From assembly GCA_900100095.1 (NCBI GenBank), contig FMTN01000008.1, positions 1-64,000 of the forward strand: a stretch of 64,000 nt of DNA. The letters are read 5' to 3'. Below, one piece after another: positions 35,850-46,434 of this stretch. The position numbers were made by a program, and so were the translations under genes. Within the stretch, counting starts at the first letter, position 1, and every line of letters starts with the position of its first letter. Below the pieces are notes generated by a model, which ran no database searches, was not told the DNA's origin, and saw only the letters and a list, made by a program, of their open reading frames with translations. The DNA is from Lachnospiraceae bacterium C10 (GTDB taxonomy: Bacteria; Bacillota; Clostridia; Lachnospirales; Lachnospiraceae).

Positions 35850-37946
35850 ATGAACGTTTATACTACTGACAAAATCAGAAATGTGGTGTTACTTGGACAC
35901 AGCGGGGCGGGCAAGACCAGCCTCGTAGAATCGATTGCATATCTCGCCAATCAGATCCCGCGTCCGGGTTCCATCGATGCTGGTAACACGATTTCTGACT
36001 ACGACAAACTCGAAATTGAAAACCATTTTTCCATCAACACATCGGTCATTCCGATTCCATGGAATGACACGAAAGTCAACTTCCTGGATACCCCCGGTTA
36101 CTTTGAATTTATCGGCGAAGTAGAGGAAGCTGTTTCTGCCGCTGATGCTGCCATCATTGTAATCTCCGGCAAGAACGGAATTGAAACCGGTACCAAAAGG
36201 GCCTGGGAAATCTGCGAGAAATTTCATCTGCCTCGCATGGTCTTTGTCACCGAAATGGATGTAGACAAGGCAAGTTACCGCGAAATCGTCGAAGGTCTGC
36301 AGGAACTCTACGGAAAGAAAATCGCACCGTTCCATTTCCCGATTCGTGAAAATGAAGAATTCGTCGGATACATCAACGTCATCCAGCAGATCGGTAAACG
36401 CTGGCAGAAGGATGGCAGTGTCGTTCACTGTGATGTTCCGGACTACTCCCAGGAATATCTCTCACAATATCGGGAGATCTTAATGGAATCAGTGGCAGAG
36501 ACTTCCGACGAATTTATGGATCGGTATTTCAACGGTGAGGAATTCTCCGAGAATGAGATTCGATCTGCCCTTCGTGCCAATGTTGCCTCCGGTGATATCG
36601 TTCCTGTCATGATGGGTTCGAACCTTACCAACCGTGGCATGTACACGATGATGTATGACATCATCAAATATCTCCCATCTCCGGAAGACCGTACCATTTC
36701 CGGTATTCACGCCGATACCAATGAAGTTTATGAAGCCGACTATGATTTTTCAAAGCCTAAGAGCGCCTACTGCTTCAAGACCATCGTAGATCCTTTTGTC
36801 GGCAAATATTCTCTGATTAAAGTGAATTCCGGCGTCTTGAAAACCGATGATATTCTCTTCAACAAGCACAAACAGACCGAAGAAAAGATTGGAAAACTCT
36901 ACATATTAACCGGCAATAAAGCCGTAGAAGTTCCGGAACTTCACGCCGGCGATATCGGAGCTCTTTCCAAATTAAGTCAGCTTGCCACAACAGACTCCCT
37001 GTCTACAAAGAACAATCCGATTCTCTACATCCGGACTGCTCTTTCCACACCTTATACCTTCAAGCGATATAAGACGCTAAACAAAAAGGATGAAGACAAG
37101 GTGGCACAGGGTCTTGCCAAGCTATGTCTTGAGGATCTTACGCTTCGCATTGTTAACGACAGTGCCAACCATCAATCACTGATCTACGGTATCGGTGACC
37201 GCCATATCGATATCAGTGTTGCCAAATTAAAAGAACGGTACAAAGTCGAAGTAGAACTTTTAGAACCTAAGATTCCTTACAAGGAGACCATACAGGGTTC
37301 CTCCGATGTGGAATATAAATATAAAAAGCAATCCGGTGGTCATGGTCAATATGGTCATGTCAAGATGCGTTTCTCTCCAGATGAAGATCCGCAGTGTAGC
37401 TATCACTTCACCGAATGTGTTGTCGGTGGAGCCGTTCCTAAAAACTACTTCCCAGCAGTGGAAAAGGGACTTGCTGAAGCTGTTCTTGCCGGTCCTCTTG
37501 CCGGATATCCGGTCATCGGTATTCACGCCGAACTATATGACGGTTCCTTCCATGCCGTTGACTCCTCAGAGCTCGCATTTAAGACAGCTGCAAGAGAAGC
37601 ATTTAAAAAAGGCGTTATGGATGCCCATCCGATTCTTCTCGAGCCGATTGAATCCTTACGCGTGGAAGTGCCTGATACTTACACCGGTGATGTCATGGGT
37701 GATCTGAACAAGAGACGTGGAAGGGTTCTTGGAATGAATCCAACAGAATATAAGAAGACCGAGATCCTTGCTGAAATTCCACTGGCTGCTCTCTACGGAT
37801 ATGATGCAAAGCTTCGCTCTATGACCAGCGGTTCAGGAACTTTCTCCTACGAACTGGCCCGCTATGAACAGGTTCCTGCCGATCTTCAAAAGGCGGAAGT
37901 AGCGCGCAGATCCGAACTGCTCAAGAACAAAGATACCGAAGCCTGA
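35850..37946 (+). CDS. Elongation factor G-like GTPase family protein
   Basis: The 698-residue protein has all EF-G domains (G, II, III, IV, V) but differs in the G domain from the true EF-G of this window (39426-41543). The P-loop is GHSGAGKT (16-23) where EF-G has AHIDAGKT. Switch II is DTPGYFEF, with Tyr in place of the catalytic His. The specificity motif NKxD is TEMD (134-137). These changes fit the FusA2/EF-G-2 type of paralogue, whose role in translation is unsettled. SD GGGAGGAG is well placed. It is a monocistronic unit, divergent from feoB. Confidence 0.88.
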   Translation: MNVYTTDKIRNVVLLGHSGAGKTSLVESIAYLANQIPRPGSIDAGNTISDYDKLEIENHFSINTSVIPIPWNDTKVNFLDTPGYFEFIGEVEEAVSAADAAIIVISGKNGIETGTKRAWEICEKFHLPRMVFVTEMDVDKASYREIVEGLQELYGKKIAPFHFPIRENEEFVGYINVIQQIGKRWQKDGSVVHCDVPDYSQEYLSQYREILMESVAETSDEFMDRYFNGEEFSENEIRSALRANVASGDIVPVMMGSNLTNRGMYTMMYDIIKYLPSPEDRTISGIHADTNEVYEADYDFSKPKSAYCFKTIVDPFVGKYSLIKVNSGVLKTDDILFNKHKQTEEKIGKLYILTGNKAVEVPELHAGDIGALSKLSQLATTDSLSTKNNPILYIRTALSTPYTFKRYKTLNKKDEDKVAQGLAKLCLEDLTLRIVNDSANHQSLIYGIGDRHIDISVAKLKERYKVEVELLEPKIPYKETIQGSSDVEYKYKKQSGGHGQYGHVKMRFSPDEDPQCSYHFTECVVGGAVPKNYFPAVEKGLAEAVLAGPLAGYPVIGIHAELYDGSFHAVDSSELAFKTAAREAFKKGVMDAHPILLEPIESLRVEVPDTYTGDVMGDLNKRRGRVLGMNPTEYKKTEILAEIPLAALYGYDAKLRSMTSGSGTFSYELARYEQVPADLQKAEVARRSELLKNKDTEA

Positions 37947-37984
37947 TAACATTTGCTCTCTTGAATAAAAAGTCATATGACAAA

Positions 37985-38018
37985 AGGACCCCGGAATCAT
38001 AAGATTCCGAGGTCCTCT
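37985..38018. terminator. Bidirectional terminator between the EF-G-like gene and tuf
   Basis: Stem AGGACC-CGGAATC/GATTCCG-GGTCCT with loop ATAA. T-rich on both sides (CTTT on the plus strand, TTTTG on the minus strand). It serves the convergent EF-G-like gene and tuf. A smaller ATAGCT-AAAA-AGCTAT hairpin (38038-38053) lies nearer tuf. Confidence 0.8.
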
Positions 38019-38075
38019 TTACGCTTGAACATATATTATAGCTAAAAAGCTATGAATTGTAATCTATAAAATCAA

Positions 38076-39263
38076 TTACTCGATAACAGAAGATACACGG
38101 CCTGAACCTACAGTACGTCCACCCTCACGGATAGCGAATGTAAGACCCTGCTCCATAGCAACTGGGTGGATGAGCTCGATTGTCATCTCTACGTTATCAC
38201 CAGGCATGCACATCTCTGTTCCCTCTGGAAGAGTGATGATACCTGTTACGTCAGTTGTACGGAAGTAGAACTGTGGACGGTACTCGTTGAAGAATGGAGT
38301 ATGACGACCACCCTCGTCCTTAGTAAGTACGTAAACCTGAGCTGTAAACTTCTTATGGCATGTTACAGTACCTGGCTTAGCAAGAACCTGTCCACGCTCG
38401 ATAGCATCACGGTCTACACCACGAAGAAGAGCACCGATGTTATCACCAGCCTGAGCCTCATCAAGAGTCTTACGGAACATCTCGATACCTGTAACTACAG
38501 TCTTGCCAACCTCTTCATGGATACCAAGAATCTCAACCTCGTCGTTAACGTGAAGCATACCACGCTCTACACGACCAGTTGCTACAGTACCACGACCTGT
38601 GATTGTGAATACGTCCTCAACAGGCATAAGGAAAGGCTTATCTGTATCACGCTCTGGATCTGGGATGTACTCATCAACAGTATCCATAAGCTCCATGATC
38701 TTGTCGCCCCACTCGCCGTTTGGATCCTCAATAGCCTTAAGAGCAGAACCCTTGATGATTGGGCATCCCTCGAAACCATACTCCTCAAGCTGCTCGGTAA
38801 CTTCCATCTCTACGAGCTCGATAAGCTCTGGATCGTCAACCATATCACACTTGTTAAGGAATACTACGATGTAAGGTACACCTACCTGACGAGCAAGAAG
38901 GATGTGCTCCTTAGTCTGAGCCATAACACCATCAGTTGCAGCTACTACAAGGATAGAACCATCCATCTGAGCAGCACCAGTGATCATGTTCTTAACGTAA
39001 TCAGCATGACCCGGGCAGTCAACGTGAGCGTAATGTCTCTTTGCTGTCTCGTACTCTACGTGAGCTGTAGAGATAGTGATACCTCTTTCACGCTCTTCCG
39101 GAGCCTTATCGATGTTTGCGAAATCAACCTGTGCGTTACCATCAACACGTGCAGCAAGTACGGATGTGATAGCAGCAGTAAGAGTTGTCTTACCGTGATC
39201 TACGTGTCCGATTGTACCAATGTTTACATGTGGCTTGCTTCGATTAAAATGCTCTTTTGCCAT
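38076..39263 (-). CDS. tuf: Elongation factor Tu
   Basis: EF-Tu delivers aminoacyl-tRNA to the ribosome. 395 residues with [22 protein letters not shown] and NKCDMVDD, all canonical. It is the last gene of the str operon and also has its own promoter at 39330-39358. A long open frame lies antisense to it, but it is a by-product of codon bias. Confidence 0.99.
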   Translation of the reverse strand: MAKEHFNRSKPHVNIGTIGHVDHGKTTLTAAITSVLAARVDGNAQVDFANIDKAPEERERGITISTAHVEYETAKRHYAHVDCPGHADYVKNMITGAAQMDGSILVVAATDGVMAQTKEHILLARQVGVPYIVVFLNKCDMVDDPELIELVEMEVTEQLEEYGFEGCPIIKGSALKAIEDPNGEWGDKIMELMDTVDEYIPDPERDTDKPFLMPVEDVFTITGRGTVATGRVERGMLHVNDEVEILGIHEEVGKTVVTGIEMFRKTLDEAQAGDNIGALLRGVDRDAIERGQVLAKPGTVTCHKKFTAQVYVLTKDEGGRHTPFFNEYRPQFYFRTTDVTGIITLPEGTEMCMPGDNVEMTIELIHPVAMEQGLTFAIREGGRTVGSGRVSSVIE

Positions 39264-39320
39264 TTCAAATTTCCTCCTGTGGAATATTTGCCCCCTGCGG
39301 GGCTATTATCTGATTACCAG

Positions 39321-39345
39321 CTAAATTTAATTATATTAAATTTAG
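39321..39345 (-). promoter_or_regulatory. Palindrome over the -10 of the tuf promoter
   Basis: CTAAATTTAAT-TAT-ATTAAATTTAG is a perfect 11-3-11 palindrome. Its centre holds the -10 TATAAT (39330-39335) of the tuf promoter; TTGAAA (39353-39358) is the -35 with a 17-base spacer. It could be an operator, or a structure in the first transcribed bases. Confidence 0.6.
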
Positions 39346-39358
39346 TAGTTTCTTTCAA
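39330..39358 (-). promoter_or_regulatory. Internal promoter of tuf
   Basis: Minus strand TTGAAA, 17 bases, TATAAT. It allows tuf to be made independently of rpsL-rpsG-fusA, as expected for the most abundant protein in the cell. Confidence 0.75.
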
Positions 39359-39403
39359 CTGGTTTTTGCACAGTCAACTGTAAAAGCAACCATGCAAAAC
39401 CAG
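39359..39403 (-). other. Hairpin between fusA and the tuf promoter
   Basis: CTGGTTTTGCA and TGCAAAAACCAG pair (one bulge) around an inner CAGT-TG-ACTG hairpin. No T-run follows, so it may be an mRNA 3' end structure behind fusA and not a plain terminator. Confidence 0.4.
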
Positions 39404-39425
39404 AAATTAACGAACAATAAGTAAA

Positions 39426-41543
39426 TTACTTATGGTTGTTCAGGATCTGCTCCTGTACGTTCTTTGGAACTGCCTCATAATGATCGAAGAACATTGAGTA
39501 GTTACCACGTCCCTGTGTAGAAGAACGAAGGTCTGTTGAGTATCCGAACATCTCAGCAAGTGGAACATAAGCCTTAACAAGCTTACCGTTACCACCAACG
39601 TCATCCATTCCCTCAACACGTCCACGACGAGAGTTAACGTCACCGATAACATCTCCCATGTACTCCTCAGGCATTGTTACTTCAACCTTCATGATCGGCT
39701 CAAGAATCTGAGGGTTAGACTTCTTCATAGCTTCCTTGAAACACATAGAACCTGCGATATGGAAAGCCATCTCGGAAGAATCGACCTCATGGTAAGATCC
39801 GTCATATACTGTAGCAGAAACACCTACAACCGGGAATCCGCAAAGTACACCGGACTTAGCAGCCTCTTCGATACCTGTTCCAACAGATGGGATGTACTCC
39901 TTAGGGATTGCACCACCGACAACGGCGTTAACAAACTTAAAGGTCTCCTCACCATTGACATCCATAGGCTCGAACTTAACCTTACAGTGACCGTACTGTC
40001 CACGACCACCGGACTGCTTAGCATACTTGTATTCCTGATCAACAGGCTGTGAGAAGGACTCCTTGTATGCTACCTGTGGAGCACCAACGTTAGCCTCAAC
40101 ATTAAACTCACGTAACAGACGATCAACGATAATCTCAAGGTGAAGCTCACCCATTCCAGCGATGATAGTCTGACCTGTCTCCTCATCTGTATGAGCACGG
40201 AAGGTAGGATCCTCTTCTGCAAGCTTAGCAAGAGCCTCACCTAACTTCTGCTGACCTTCCTTAGTCTTAGGCTCGATAGCCAGCTCGATAACAGGCTCAG
40301 GGAACTCCATAGACTCAAGGATTACAGGGTGCTGCTCGTCACAGATTGTATCACCTGTTCCAGTCATCTTAAGACCTACAGCTGCAGCGATATCACCGGA
40401 GAAGACCTCATCAATCTCCTCACGCTTGTTAGCGTGCATCTGAAGAAGACGACCTACACGCTCCTTCTTACCCTTTGTAGCATTTAATACGTAAGATCCA
40501 GACTTACATGATCCTGAGTAAACACGGATAAATGCAAGCTTACCTACGAATGGGTCAGTCATGATCTTGAATGCAAGAGCTGAGAATGGCTCCTCATCAG
40601 ATGACTTACGTGTGATATCGTTACCATCAAGGTCAACACCGGTGATATCCGGTACATCTACTGGTGATGGCATGTACTCGATAACAGCATCAAGAAGCTT
40701 CTGGATACCCTTGTTCTGATGTGCAGAACCACAAAGTACCGGGATAGCCTCGTTGTTGATTGTAGCCTTACGAAGTGCCTTCTTCATCTCAGCGACAGTT
40801 GGCTCTTCACCCTCAAGGTACTTCTCCATGAGATCCTCATCAAGGTCACAAATCTTCTCGACAAGAGTCATTCTCCACTCTTCTGCCTCGTCCTTCATGT
40901 CCTCTGGAATCTCACCGATTGTGATATCCTCACCAGTCTTATCATTGTAGATATAAGACTGCATCTCGAAAAGGTCGATAACACCCTGGAAGTGATCTTC
41001 CTTACCGATTGGTAACTCGATAACAACTGCGTTCTTACCAAGCTTTGTTCCGATTTCATCTACAGTGTTGAAGAAATCAGCACCTAAGATATCCATCTTA
41101 TTTACGAATGCCATACGTGGTACATTGTATGTATCAGCCTGACGCCATACGTTCTCAGACTGTGGCTCAACACCACCCTTAGCATCGAATACACCTACAG
41201 AACCGTCAAGTACACGAAGAGAACGCTCAACCTCTACTGTGAAGTCTACGTGTCCCGGAGTATCAATGATATTGATACGATGCTCCTGAGCACCCTTCTT
41301 AGGCTTAGCCTGCTCCTGCTGTGTCCAGTGACATGTTGTCGCTGCAGATGTAATAGTGATTCCACGCTCCTGCTCCTGCTCCATCCAGTCCATGGTAGCA
41401 GTACCTTCGTAGGTCTCACCGATCTTATAGTTTACACCGGTATAGTAAAGAATACGCTCAGTCAATGTAGTCTTACCTGCATCGATATGAGCCATAATAC
41501 CGATATTTCTGGTTCTCTCCAGTGGGTATTCTCTCTTAGCCAA
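39426..41543 (-). CDS. fusA: Elongation factor G
   Basis: EF-G drives translocation. It has [17 protein letters not shown] and NKMD. About 705 residues. The G domain carries the [13 protein letters not shown] insertion before [10 protein letters not shown] that is common in clostridial EF-G. I start it at the UUG at 41543: GGAGG lies eight bases upstream and the sequence then begins [15 protein letters not shown]. The upstream in-frame TTG at 41558 directly follows the rpsG stop and has no SD. Confidence 0.97.
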   Translation of the reverse strand: MAKREYPLERTRNIGIMAHIDAGKTTLTERILYYTGVNYKIGETYEGTATMDWMEQEQERGITITSAATTCHWTQQEQAKPKKGAQEHRINIIDTPGHVDFTVEVERSLRVLDGSVGVFDAKGGVEPQSENVWRQADTYNVPRMAFVNKMDILGADFFNTVDEIGTKLGKNAVVIELPIGKEDHFQGVIDLFEMQSYIYNDKTGEDITIGEIPEDMKDEAEEWRMTLVEKICDLDEDLMEKYLEGEEPTVAEMKKALRKATINNEAIPVLCGSAHQNKGIQKLLDAVIEYMPSPVDVPDITGVDLDGNDITRKSSDEEPFSALAFKIMTDPFVGKLAFIRVYSGSCKSGSYVLNATKGKKERVGRLLQMHANKREEIDEVFSGDIAAAVGLKMTGTGDTICDEQHPVILESMEFPEPVIELAIEPKTKEGQQKLGEALAKLAEEDPTFRAHTDEETGQTIIAGMGELHLEIIVDRLLREFNVEANVGAPQVAYKESFSQPVDQEYKYAKQSGGRGQYGHCKVKFEPMDVNGEETFKFVNAVVGGAIPKEYIPSVGTGIEEAAKSGVLCGFPVVGVSATVYDGSYHEVDSSEMAFHIAGSMCFKEAMKKSNPQILEPIMKVEVTMPEEYMGDVIGDVNSRRGRVEGMDDVGGNGKLVKAYVPLAEMFGYSTDLRSSTQGRGNYSMFFDHYEAVPKNVQEQILNNHK

Positions 41544-41558
41544 GATACGTTCCTCCAA

Positions 41559-42029
41559 TTAGAATCTGTAATGAGCAAATGCCTTGTTAGCATCAGCCAT
41601 TCTATGCATCTCTTCCTTACGCTTTACAGCTGCGCCTGTATTGTTGGCTGCATCCATAATCTCACCTGCAAGACGCTCCTGCATAGTCTTCTCACTTCTC
41701 TTGCGTGAGAAGAATGTGAGCCAGCGAAGGCCTAAGGTCTGACGACGATCAGGACGAACCTCGATTGGAACCTGATATGTAGCTCCACCGATACGTCTAG
41801 CCTTAACTTCGAGCTGTGGCATAACGTTATTCATAGCTTCTTCGAATACTTCAAGAGCCGGCTTACCGCTCTTCTCTTCAACTCTAGCAAAAGCTCCGTA
41901 TACAATCTTCTGAGCAATACCCTTCTTGCCGTCTAACATTACGTTATTGACAAGCTTGGTAACTACCTTGCTGTTGTAAATAGGATCTGCCAGTACGTCT
42001 CTTTTTACTGTATGTCCTTTACGTGGCAC
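41559..42029 (-). CDS. rpsG: 30S ribosomal protein S7
   Basis: S7 nucleates assembly of the 30S head. 156 residues with the typical start [16 protein letters not shown] and the late [16 protein letters not shown]. The gap of 158 bases to rpsL contains a small CACAT/ATGTG hairpin that could take part in S7 autoregulation; no firm call. Confidence 0.99.
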   Translation of the reverse strand: MPRKGHTVKRDVLADPIYNSKVVTKLVNNVMLDGKKGIAQKIVYGAFARVEEKSGKPALEVFEEAMNNVMPQLEVKARRIGGATYQVPIEVRPDRRQTLGLRWLTFFSRKRSEKTMQERLAGEIMDAANNTGAAVKRKEEMHRMADANKAFAHYRF

Positions 42030-42187
42030 GTTAACTTCCCTCCTTAATCATGGGTTTTGATTAAATCACCGGTACTCACATGTTAAAATGTGTTCGTGTC
42101 TTTGTATCTTTGGAATAAATACAAACACTAACCATTTTAATAGCTCGTACGCTTGTGTTGTGTTCGTTCCTAATTGCGATGGTTTAA

Positions 42188-42604
42188 TTACTTAGACTTA
42201 GGTCTCTTAGCACCATACTTAGAACGAGCCTGCTTTCTGTCAGCAACACCAGCAGTATCGAGTGTTCCACGGATAACGTGATAACGTGTACCTGGAAGGT
42301 CCTTTACACGACCACCACGGATTAATACGACACTGTGCTCCTGCAGATTGTGTCCTTCACCTGGAATGTAGCTTGTAACTTCGATTCCGTTAGAAAGACG
42401 TACTCTGGCGATCTTACGAAGCGCTGAGTTAGGCTTTTTAGGGGTAGCTGTCTTAACAGCAGTACATACACCACGCTTCTGTGGAGCAGAAGCATTTGTA
42501 GGACGCTTCTTCAGGGAATTGAAACCCTTCTGAAGAGCTGGTGAGTTAGACTTCTTCTCAGATGTCTGTCTACCCTTTCTTACTAACTGGTTAAATGTTG
42601 GCAT
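42188..42604 (-). CDS. rpsL: 30S ribosomal protein S12
   Basis: S12 lies at the decoding centre. 138 residues with [11 protein letters not shown] and the [21 protein letters not shown]-type block, both in the wild-type, streptomycin-sensitive form. It is the first gene of the str operon. SD AGGAGG is well placed. Confidence 0.99.
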   Translation of the reverse strand: MPTFNQLVRKGRQTSEKKSNSPALQKGFNSLKKRPTNASAPQKRGVCTAVKTATPKKPNSALRKIARVRLSNGIEVTSYIPGEGHNLQEHSVVLIRGGRVKDLPGTRYHVIRGTLDTAGVADRKQARSKYGAKRPKSK

Positions 42605-42658
42605 TTATTTCACCTCCTGATTATTACTATGCCAATCTATTTCTAGGCATGCTAGCAC

Positions 42659-42687
42659 ATTATATATCCTCAAATCCTCACTGTCAA
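42659..42687 (-). promoter_or_regulatory. Promoter of the str operon
   Basis: Minus strand TTGACA (42682-42687), 17-base spacer, TATAAT (42659-42664): perfect consensus. Confidence 0.92.
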
Positions 42688-42705
42688 GAATAAAAACTTC
42701 CAAAC

Positions 42706-42760
42706 AAAAAAAGTCCTTGGCGGGGCATTTTATCAAAAATGCCTCACCAGGACTTTTTTT
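42706..42760 (-). terminator. Terminator of rpoBC
   Basis: A long stem AAAAAGTCCTTGG-GGGGCATTTT with its complement and loop ATCA, flanked by A/T runs on both sides. It separates rpoC from the str promoter. Confidence 0.95.
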
Positions 42761-42774
42761 ATCAAATATGGATC

Positions 42775-45700
42775 TTAATCCACTTCAACAAGATTCTCTT
42801 CGCTCTCTTCGGCTGCCTTCTGGGCATCTTCCTCTTCGAGCTGCTTGATCAAATCTGTGTTGTAATCTGTATTCAGCTTGATATCGCGGTAAGTCTTCAT
42901 TCCTGTACCAGCCGGGATTAACTTACCAATGATAACGTTCTCCTTGAGACCCTGAAGCTTATCAACCTTACCCTTGATTGCGGCATCGGTAAGAACCTTC
43001 GTTGTCTCCTGGAAGGATGCTGCTGATAAGAAGGAATCGGTTGCAAGAGCAGCCTTGGTAATACCAAGAAGAACTCGCTCACCTTCTGCAGGCTCCTTGC
43101 CTTCCTTCTCCATCACTTCGTTGGTCTCATCGTAATCAAGGAAGTCTACCTGGCTACCCGGAAGGAAGTCGGTATCTCCGTTGTTCTCGATACGAACCTT
43201 ACGCATCATCTGACGTACGATAATCTCAATGTGCTTATCGGAAATTTCTACACCCTGCAGGCGATATACTCTCTGTACTTCAGAAAGAATATAATCCTGA
43301 ACAGCTGAGATACCCTGTACCTTAAGGATATCATGCGGGTTGATAGAACCTTCTGTCAGCGGATCACCGGCATTAAGCTGCTGACCCTCACGCACTTTGA
43401 TATGAGAACCGTAAGTAATCTGGTATGTCTTGATCTCACCATCTGCCGGATTTGTGATATCGATCTCACGCTTGTTCTTCTCCTCACGGATATGAACCGT
43501 TCCCGGAATCTCTGTGATGATTGCAAGACCCTTCGGACGACGAGCCTCGAAAAGCTCCTCTACTCGAGGAAGACCCTGTGTGATATCAGAACCAGCGACA
43601 CCACCTGAGTGGAAGGTTCTCATGGTAAGCTGTGTACCAGGCTCACCAATGGACTGTGCAGCAATAATACCAACAGCCTCACCTACCTGTACCGGCTGAC
43701 CGGTTGCCATGTTTGCTCCGTAACACTTCGCACAGATTCCATTATGGCTTCGGCAGCTTAATACGGTACGGATCTTAACAGCCTCAAGCGGGTTACCATT
43801 CTTATCCACACCCTTACTGCAGATTGCATCTGCACGACGAGGTGTAATCATATGGTTCGCCTTTACAAGGACATTGCCCTCTGCATCCACGATTGTCTCG
43901 CAAGCGAAACGACCTGTGATACGATCTTTGAGTTCCTCAATAACTTCCTTACCATCCTTGAATGCAGATACATACATTCCAGGAATTTCACGGTCAGTTC
44001 CGGCAACACAGTCACGATCCTTGACAATAAGCTCCTGAGATACGTCAACCATTCGACGTGTCAGGTATCCGGAATCGGCTGTACGAAGCGCTGTATCGGA
44101 CATTCCCTTTCGAGCTCCATGTGCAGACATGAAGTACTCAAGTACGTCAAGACCTTCACGGAAGTTTGACTTGATCGGCATCTCGATGGTACGACCGGTT
44201 GTATCAGCCATCAATCCACGCATGCCGGCCAGCTGCTTGATCTGCTTATCAGATCCTCGCGCACCAGAGTCAGCCATCATGAAGATTTCATTGTATGCAT
44301 CAAGACCTTCCAACAGATCCTTGGTCAGCTGCTTATCGGTAGCCTCCCAAACCTCTACGGTCTCCTTATAACGCTCTTCTTCTGTAATAAGACCACGACG
44401 GTACTGAACCTTGATCTTCTCTACCGTCTCCTCTGCCTCTGCAATGAGCTGTGGCTTCTGAGGCGGTACGGTCATATCGGAAATAGATACTGACATAGCG
44501 GAAATGGTGGAATATTTGTAACCCATTGCCTTAATGTCATCAAGAACTTCCGCTGTACGTGTAGCACCGTGTGTATTGATAACACGCTCAAGAATTGCCT
44601 TCTGATCCTTCTTCTTAACGAGGAAGTCTACTTCCGGCTTAAGCTCGTTACCCGGAATGGTACGATCAACAAAGCCAAGATCCTGTGGAATGATTTCATT
44701 GAACATGAAACGTCCAAGGGTAGACTCTACAATGTCTGAAATCTCTCTTCCATCCGGAAGAGTCTTGGATACACGAATCTTGATACGTGCATGATACTCA
44801 AGCTGTCCATTCTCATGTGCAAGAATCGCCTCGTTCAGGCTCTTGAACACCTTACCCTCACCGATTGCACCAGGACGTTCCTGTGTCATGTAGTAGATAC
44901 CAAGTACCATATCCTGTCCAGGAACAGCTACGACACCACCATCAGATGGCTTCAGAAGGTTGTTCGGTGACAGAAGCATGAAGCGACACTCAGCCTGTGC
45001 TTCCTGTGTTAATGGAAGATGAGCCGCCATCTGGTCTCCATCGAAGTCCGCATTGAACGCTGCACAAACCATCGGGTGAAGACGGATTGCCTTACCTTCT
45101 ACAAGGATTGGCTCGAAGGCCTGAATACCAAGACGGTGAAGTGTCGGAGCACGGTTCAACATAACCGGATGCTCCTTGATAACTTCTTCAAGAACATCCC
45201 ATACAGCAGGATCATTCTGCTTCTCTACCATCTTCTTGGCATTCTTAATATTATGAGCAATTCCATTCGCTACAAGCTCTTTCATAACGAAAGGCTTGAA
45301 CAGCTCGATTGCCATCTCCTTCGGCAGACCACACTGGTAAATACGAAGGTCCGGTCCTACGACGATAACTGAACGTCCGGAATAGTCAACTCGCTTTCCG
45401 AGAAGGTTCTGACGGAAACGTCCTGACTTACCCTTAAGCATATCGGAAAGAGACTTCAGTGCTCTGTTACCAGGTCCTGTAACGGCACGTCCACGACGAC
45501 CGTTATCGATCAGAGCATCCACAGCCTCCTGAAGCATACGCTTCTCGTTACGGATGATGATCTCCGGTGCGGAAAGCTCTAAGAGTCTTCTCAGACGATT
45601 GTTACGGTTAATGATTCGTCTGTACAGATCGTTCAGGTCAGATGTAGCAAAACGTCCACCATCTAACTGTACCATTGGACGAAGATCCGGTGGAATAACC

Positions 45701-46419
45701 GGAAGAACATTCAGAACCATCCACTCCGGCTTATTACCTGACTCACGGAAAGCCTCTACCACCTCAAGACGCTTCATAATACGGGCACGCTTCTGGCCGG
45801 AAGCTGTCTCAAGCTCTGCTGTAAGCTCTTCAGAATCCTTCTCGAGATCAATGTCTGCGAGAAGTTCCTGAATTGCCTCTGCACCCATTCCTACACGGAA
45901 TGCATTATATCCATACTGATCAACATACTGTGCATATTCCTGCTCGGAAAGCACCTGTCTCTTCATCAGTGCTGTCTCGCCCGGATCTAATACGATGTAT
46001 GATGCAAAATACAGTACACGCTCCAAGATACGAGGGGACAGATCAAGGATAAGTCCCATACGGGACGGAATACCCTTGAAGTACCAGATATGGGATACAG
46101 GAGCTGCCAGCTCAATATGTCCCATACGCTCACGACGTACGGAAGCCTTTGTAACTTCTACGCCGCATCGATCACAGACAACGCCCTTAAAGCGGACCTT
46201 TTTATATTTACCGCAATGACATTCCCAATCCTTCGTAGGTCCAAAGATCTTCTCACAGAACAGACCATCCTTCTCCGGCTTTAATGTACGATAGTTGATG
46301 GTCTCAGGCTTCTTAACCTCGCCTCTTGACCATGCTCGAATCTTATCCGGAGATGCCAGACCGATCTTGATAGCATCAAATGATACGGACTGATTGGTTG
46401 CTTCCTTATTCTCTGGCAT
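42775..46419 (-). CDS. rpoC: DNA-directed RNA polymerase subunit beta'
   Basis: 1214 residues. The catalytic NADFDGD motif, the N-terminal zinc site (CHCGKYK and CDRCGVEV) and the second zinc site ([13 protein letters not shown]) are present. It starts at the second of two ATGs (46419), six bases after AAGGAG. It lies 15 bases downstream of rpoB. No large lineage-specific insertion is obvious. Confidence 0.99.
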   Translation of the reverse strand: MPENKEATNQSVSFDAIKIGLASPDKIRAWSRGEVKKPETINYRTLKPEKDGLFCEKIFGPTKDWECHCGKYKKVRFKGVVCDRCGVEVTKASVRRERMGHIELAAPVSHIWYFKGIPSRMGLILDLSPRILERVLYFASYIVLDPGETALMKRQVLSEQEYAQYVDQYGYNAFRVGMGAEAIQELLADIDLEKDSEELTAELETASGQKRARIMKRLEVVEAFRESGNKPEWMVLNVLPVIPPDLRPMVQLDGGRFATSDLNDLYRRIINRNNRLRRLLELSAPEIIIRNEKRMLQEAVDALIDNGRRGRAVTGPGNRALKSLSDMLKGKSGRFRQNLLGKRVDYSGRSVIVVGPDLRIYQCGLPKEMAIELFKPFVMKELVANGIAHNIKNAKKMVEKQNDPAVWDVLEEVIKEHPVMLNRAPTLHRLGIQAFEPILVEGKAIRLHPMVCAAFNADFDGDQMAAHLPLTQEAQAECRFMLLSPNNLLKPSDGGVVAVPGQDMVLGIYYMTQERPGAIGEGKVFKSLNEAILAHENGQLEYHARIKIRVSKTLPDGREISDIVESTLGRFMFNEIIPQDLGFVDRTIPGNELKPEVDFLVKKKDQKAILERVINTHGATRTAEVLDDIKAMGYKYSTISAMSVSISDMTVPPQKPQLIAEAEETVEKIKVQYRRGLITEEERYKETVEVWEATDKQLTKDLLEGLDAYNEIFMMADSGARGSDKQIKQLAGMRGLMADTTGRTIEMPIKSNFREGLDVLEYFMSAHGARKGMSDTALRTADSGYLTRRMVDVSQELIVKDRDCVAGTDREIPGMYVSAFKDGKEVIEELKDRITGRFACETIVDAEGNVLVKANHMITPRRADAICSKGVDKNGNPLEAVKIRTVLSCRSHNGICAKCYGANMATGQPVQVGEAVGIIAAQSIGEPGTQLTMRTFHSGGVAGSDITQGLPRVEELFEARRPKGLAIITEIPGTVHIREEKNKREIDITNPADGEIKTYQITYGSHIKVREGQQLNAGDPLTEGSINPHDILKVQGISAVQDYILSEVQRVYRLQGVEISDKHIEIIVRQMMRKVRIENNGDTDFLPGSQVDFLDYDETNEVMEKEGKEPAEGERVLLGITKAALATDSFLSAASFQETTKVLTDAAIKGKVDKLQGLKENVIIGKLIPAGTGMKTYRDIKLNTDYNTDLIKQLEEEDAQKAAEESEENLVEVD

Positions 46420-46434
46420 CATATTCTCCTTCCC

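Noticed and set aside
38166-39383. Open frame of about 400 codons antisense to tuf
   Set aside because: It lies wholly over tuf and its control region, has low-complexity Leu/Ser/Thr-rich sequence with no domain, and reflects the biased codon use of tuf.
42030-42187. A further RNA gene between rpsG and rpsL
   Set aside because: Only a weak 5-bp hairpin is present. The spacing could hold an S7 control site, but nothing in the sequence proves it.
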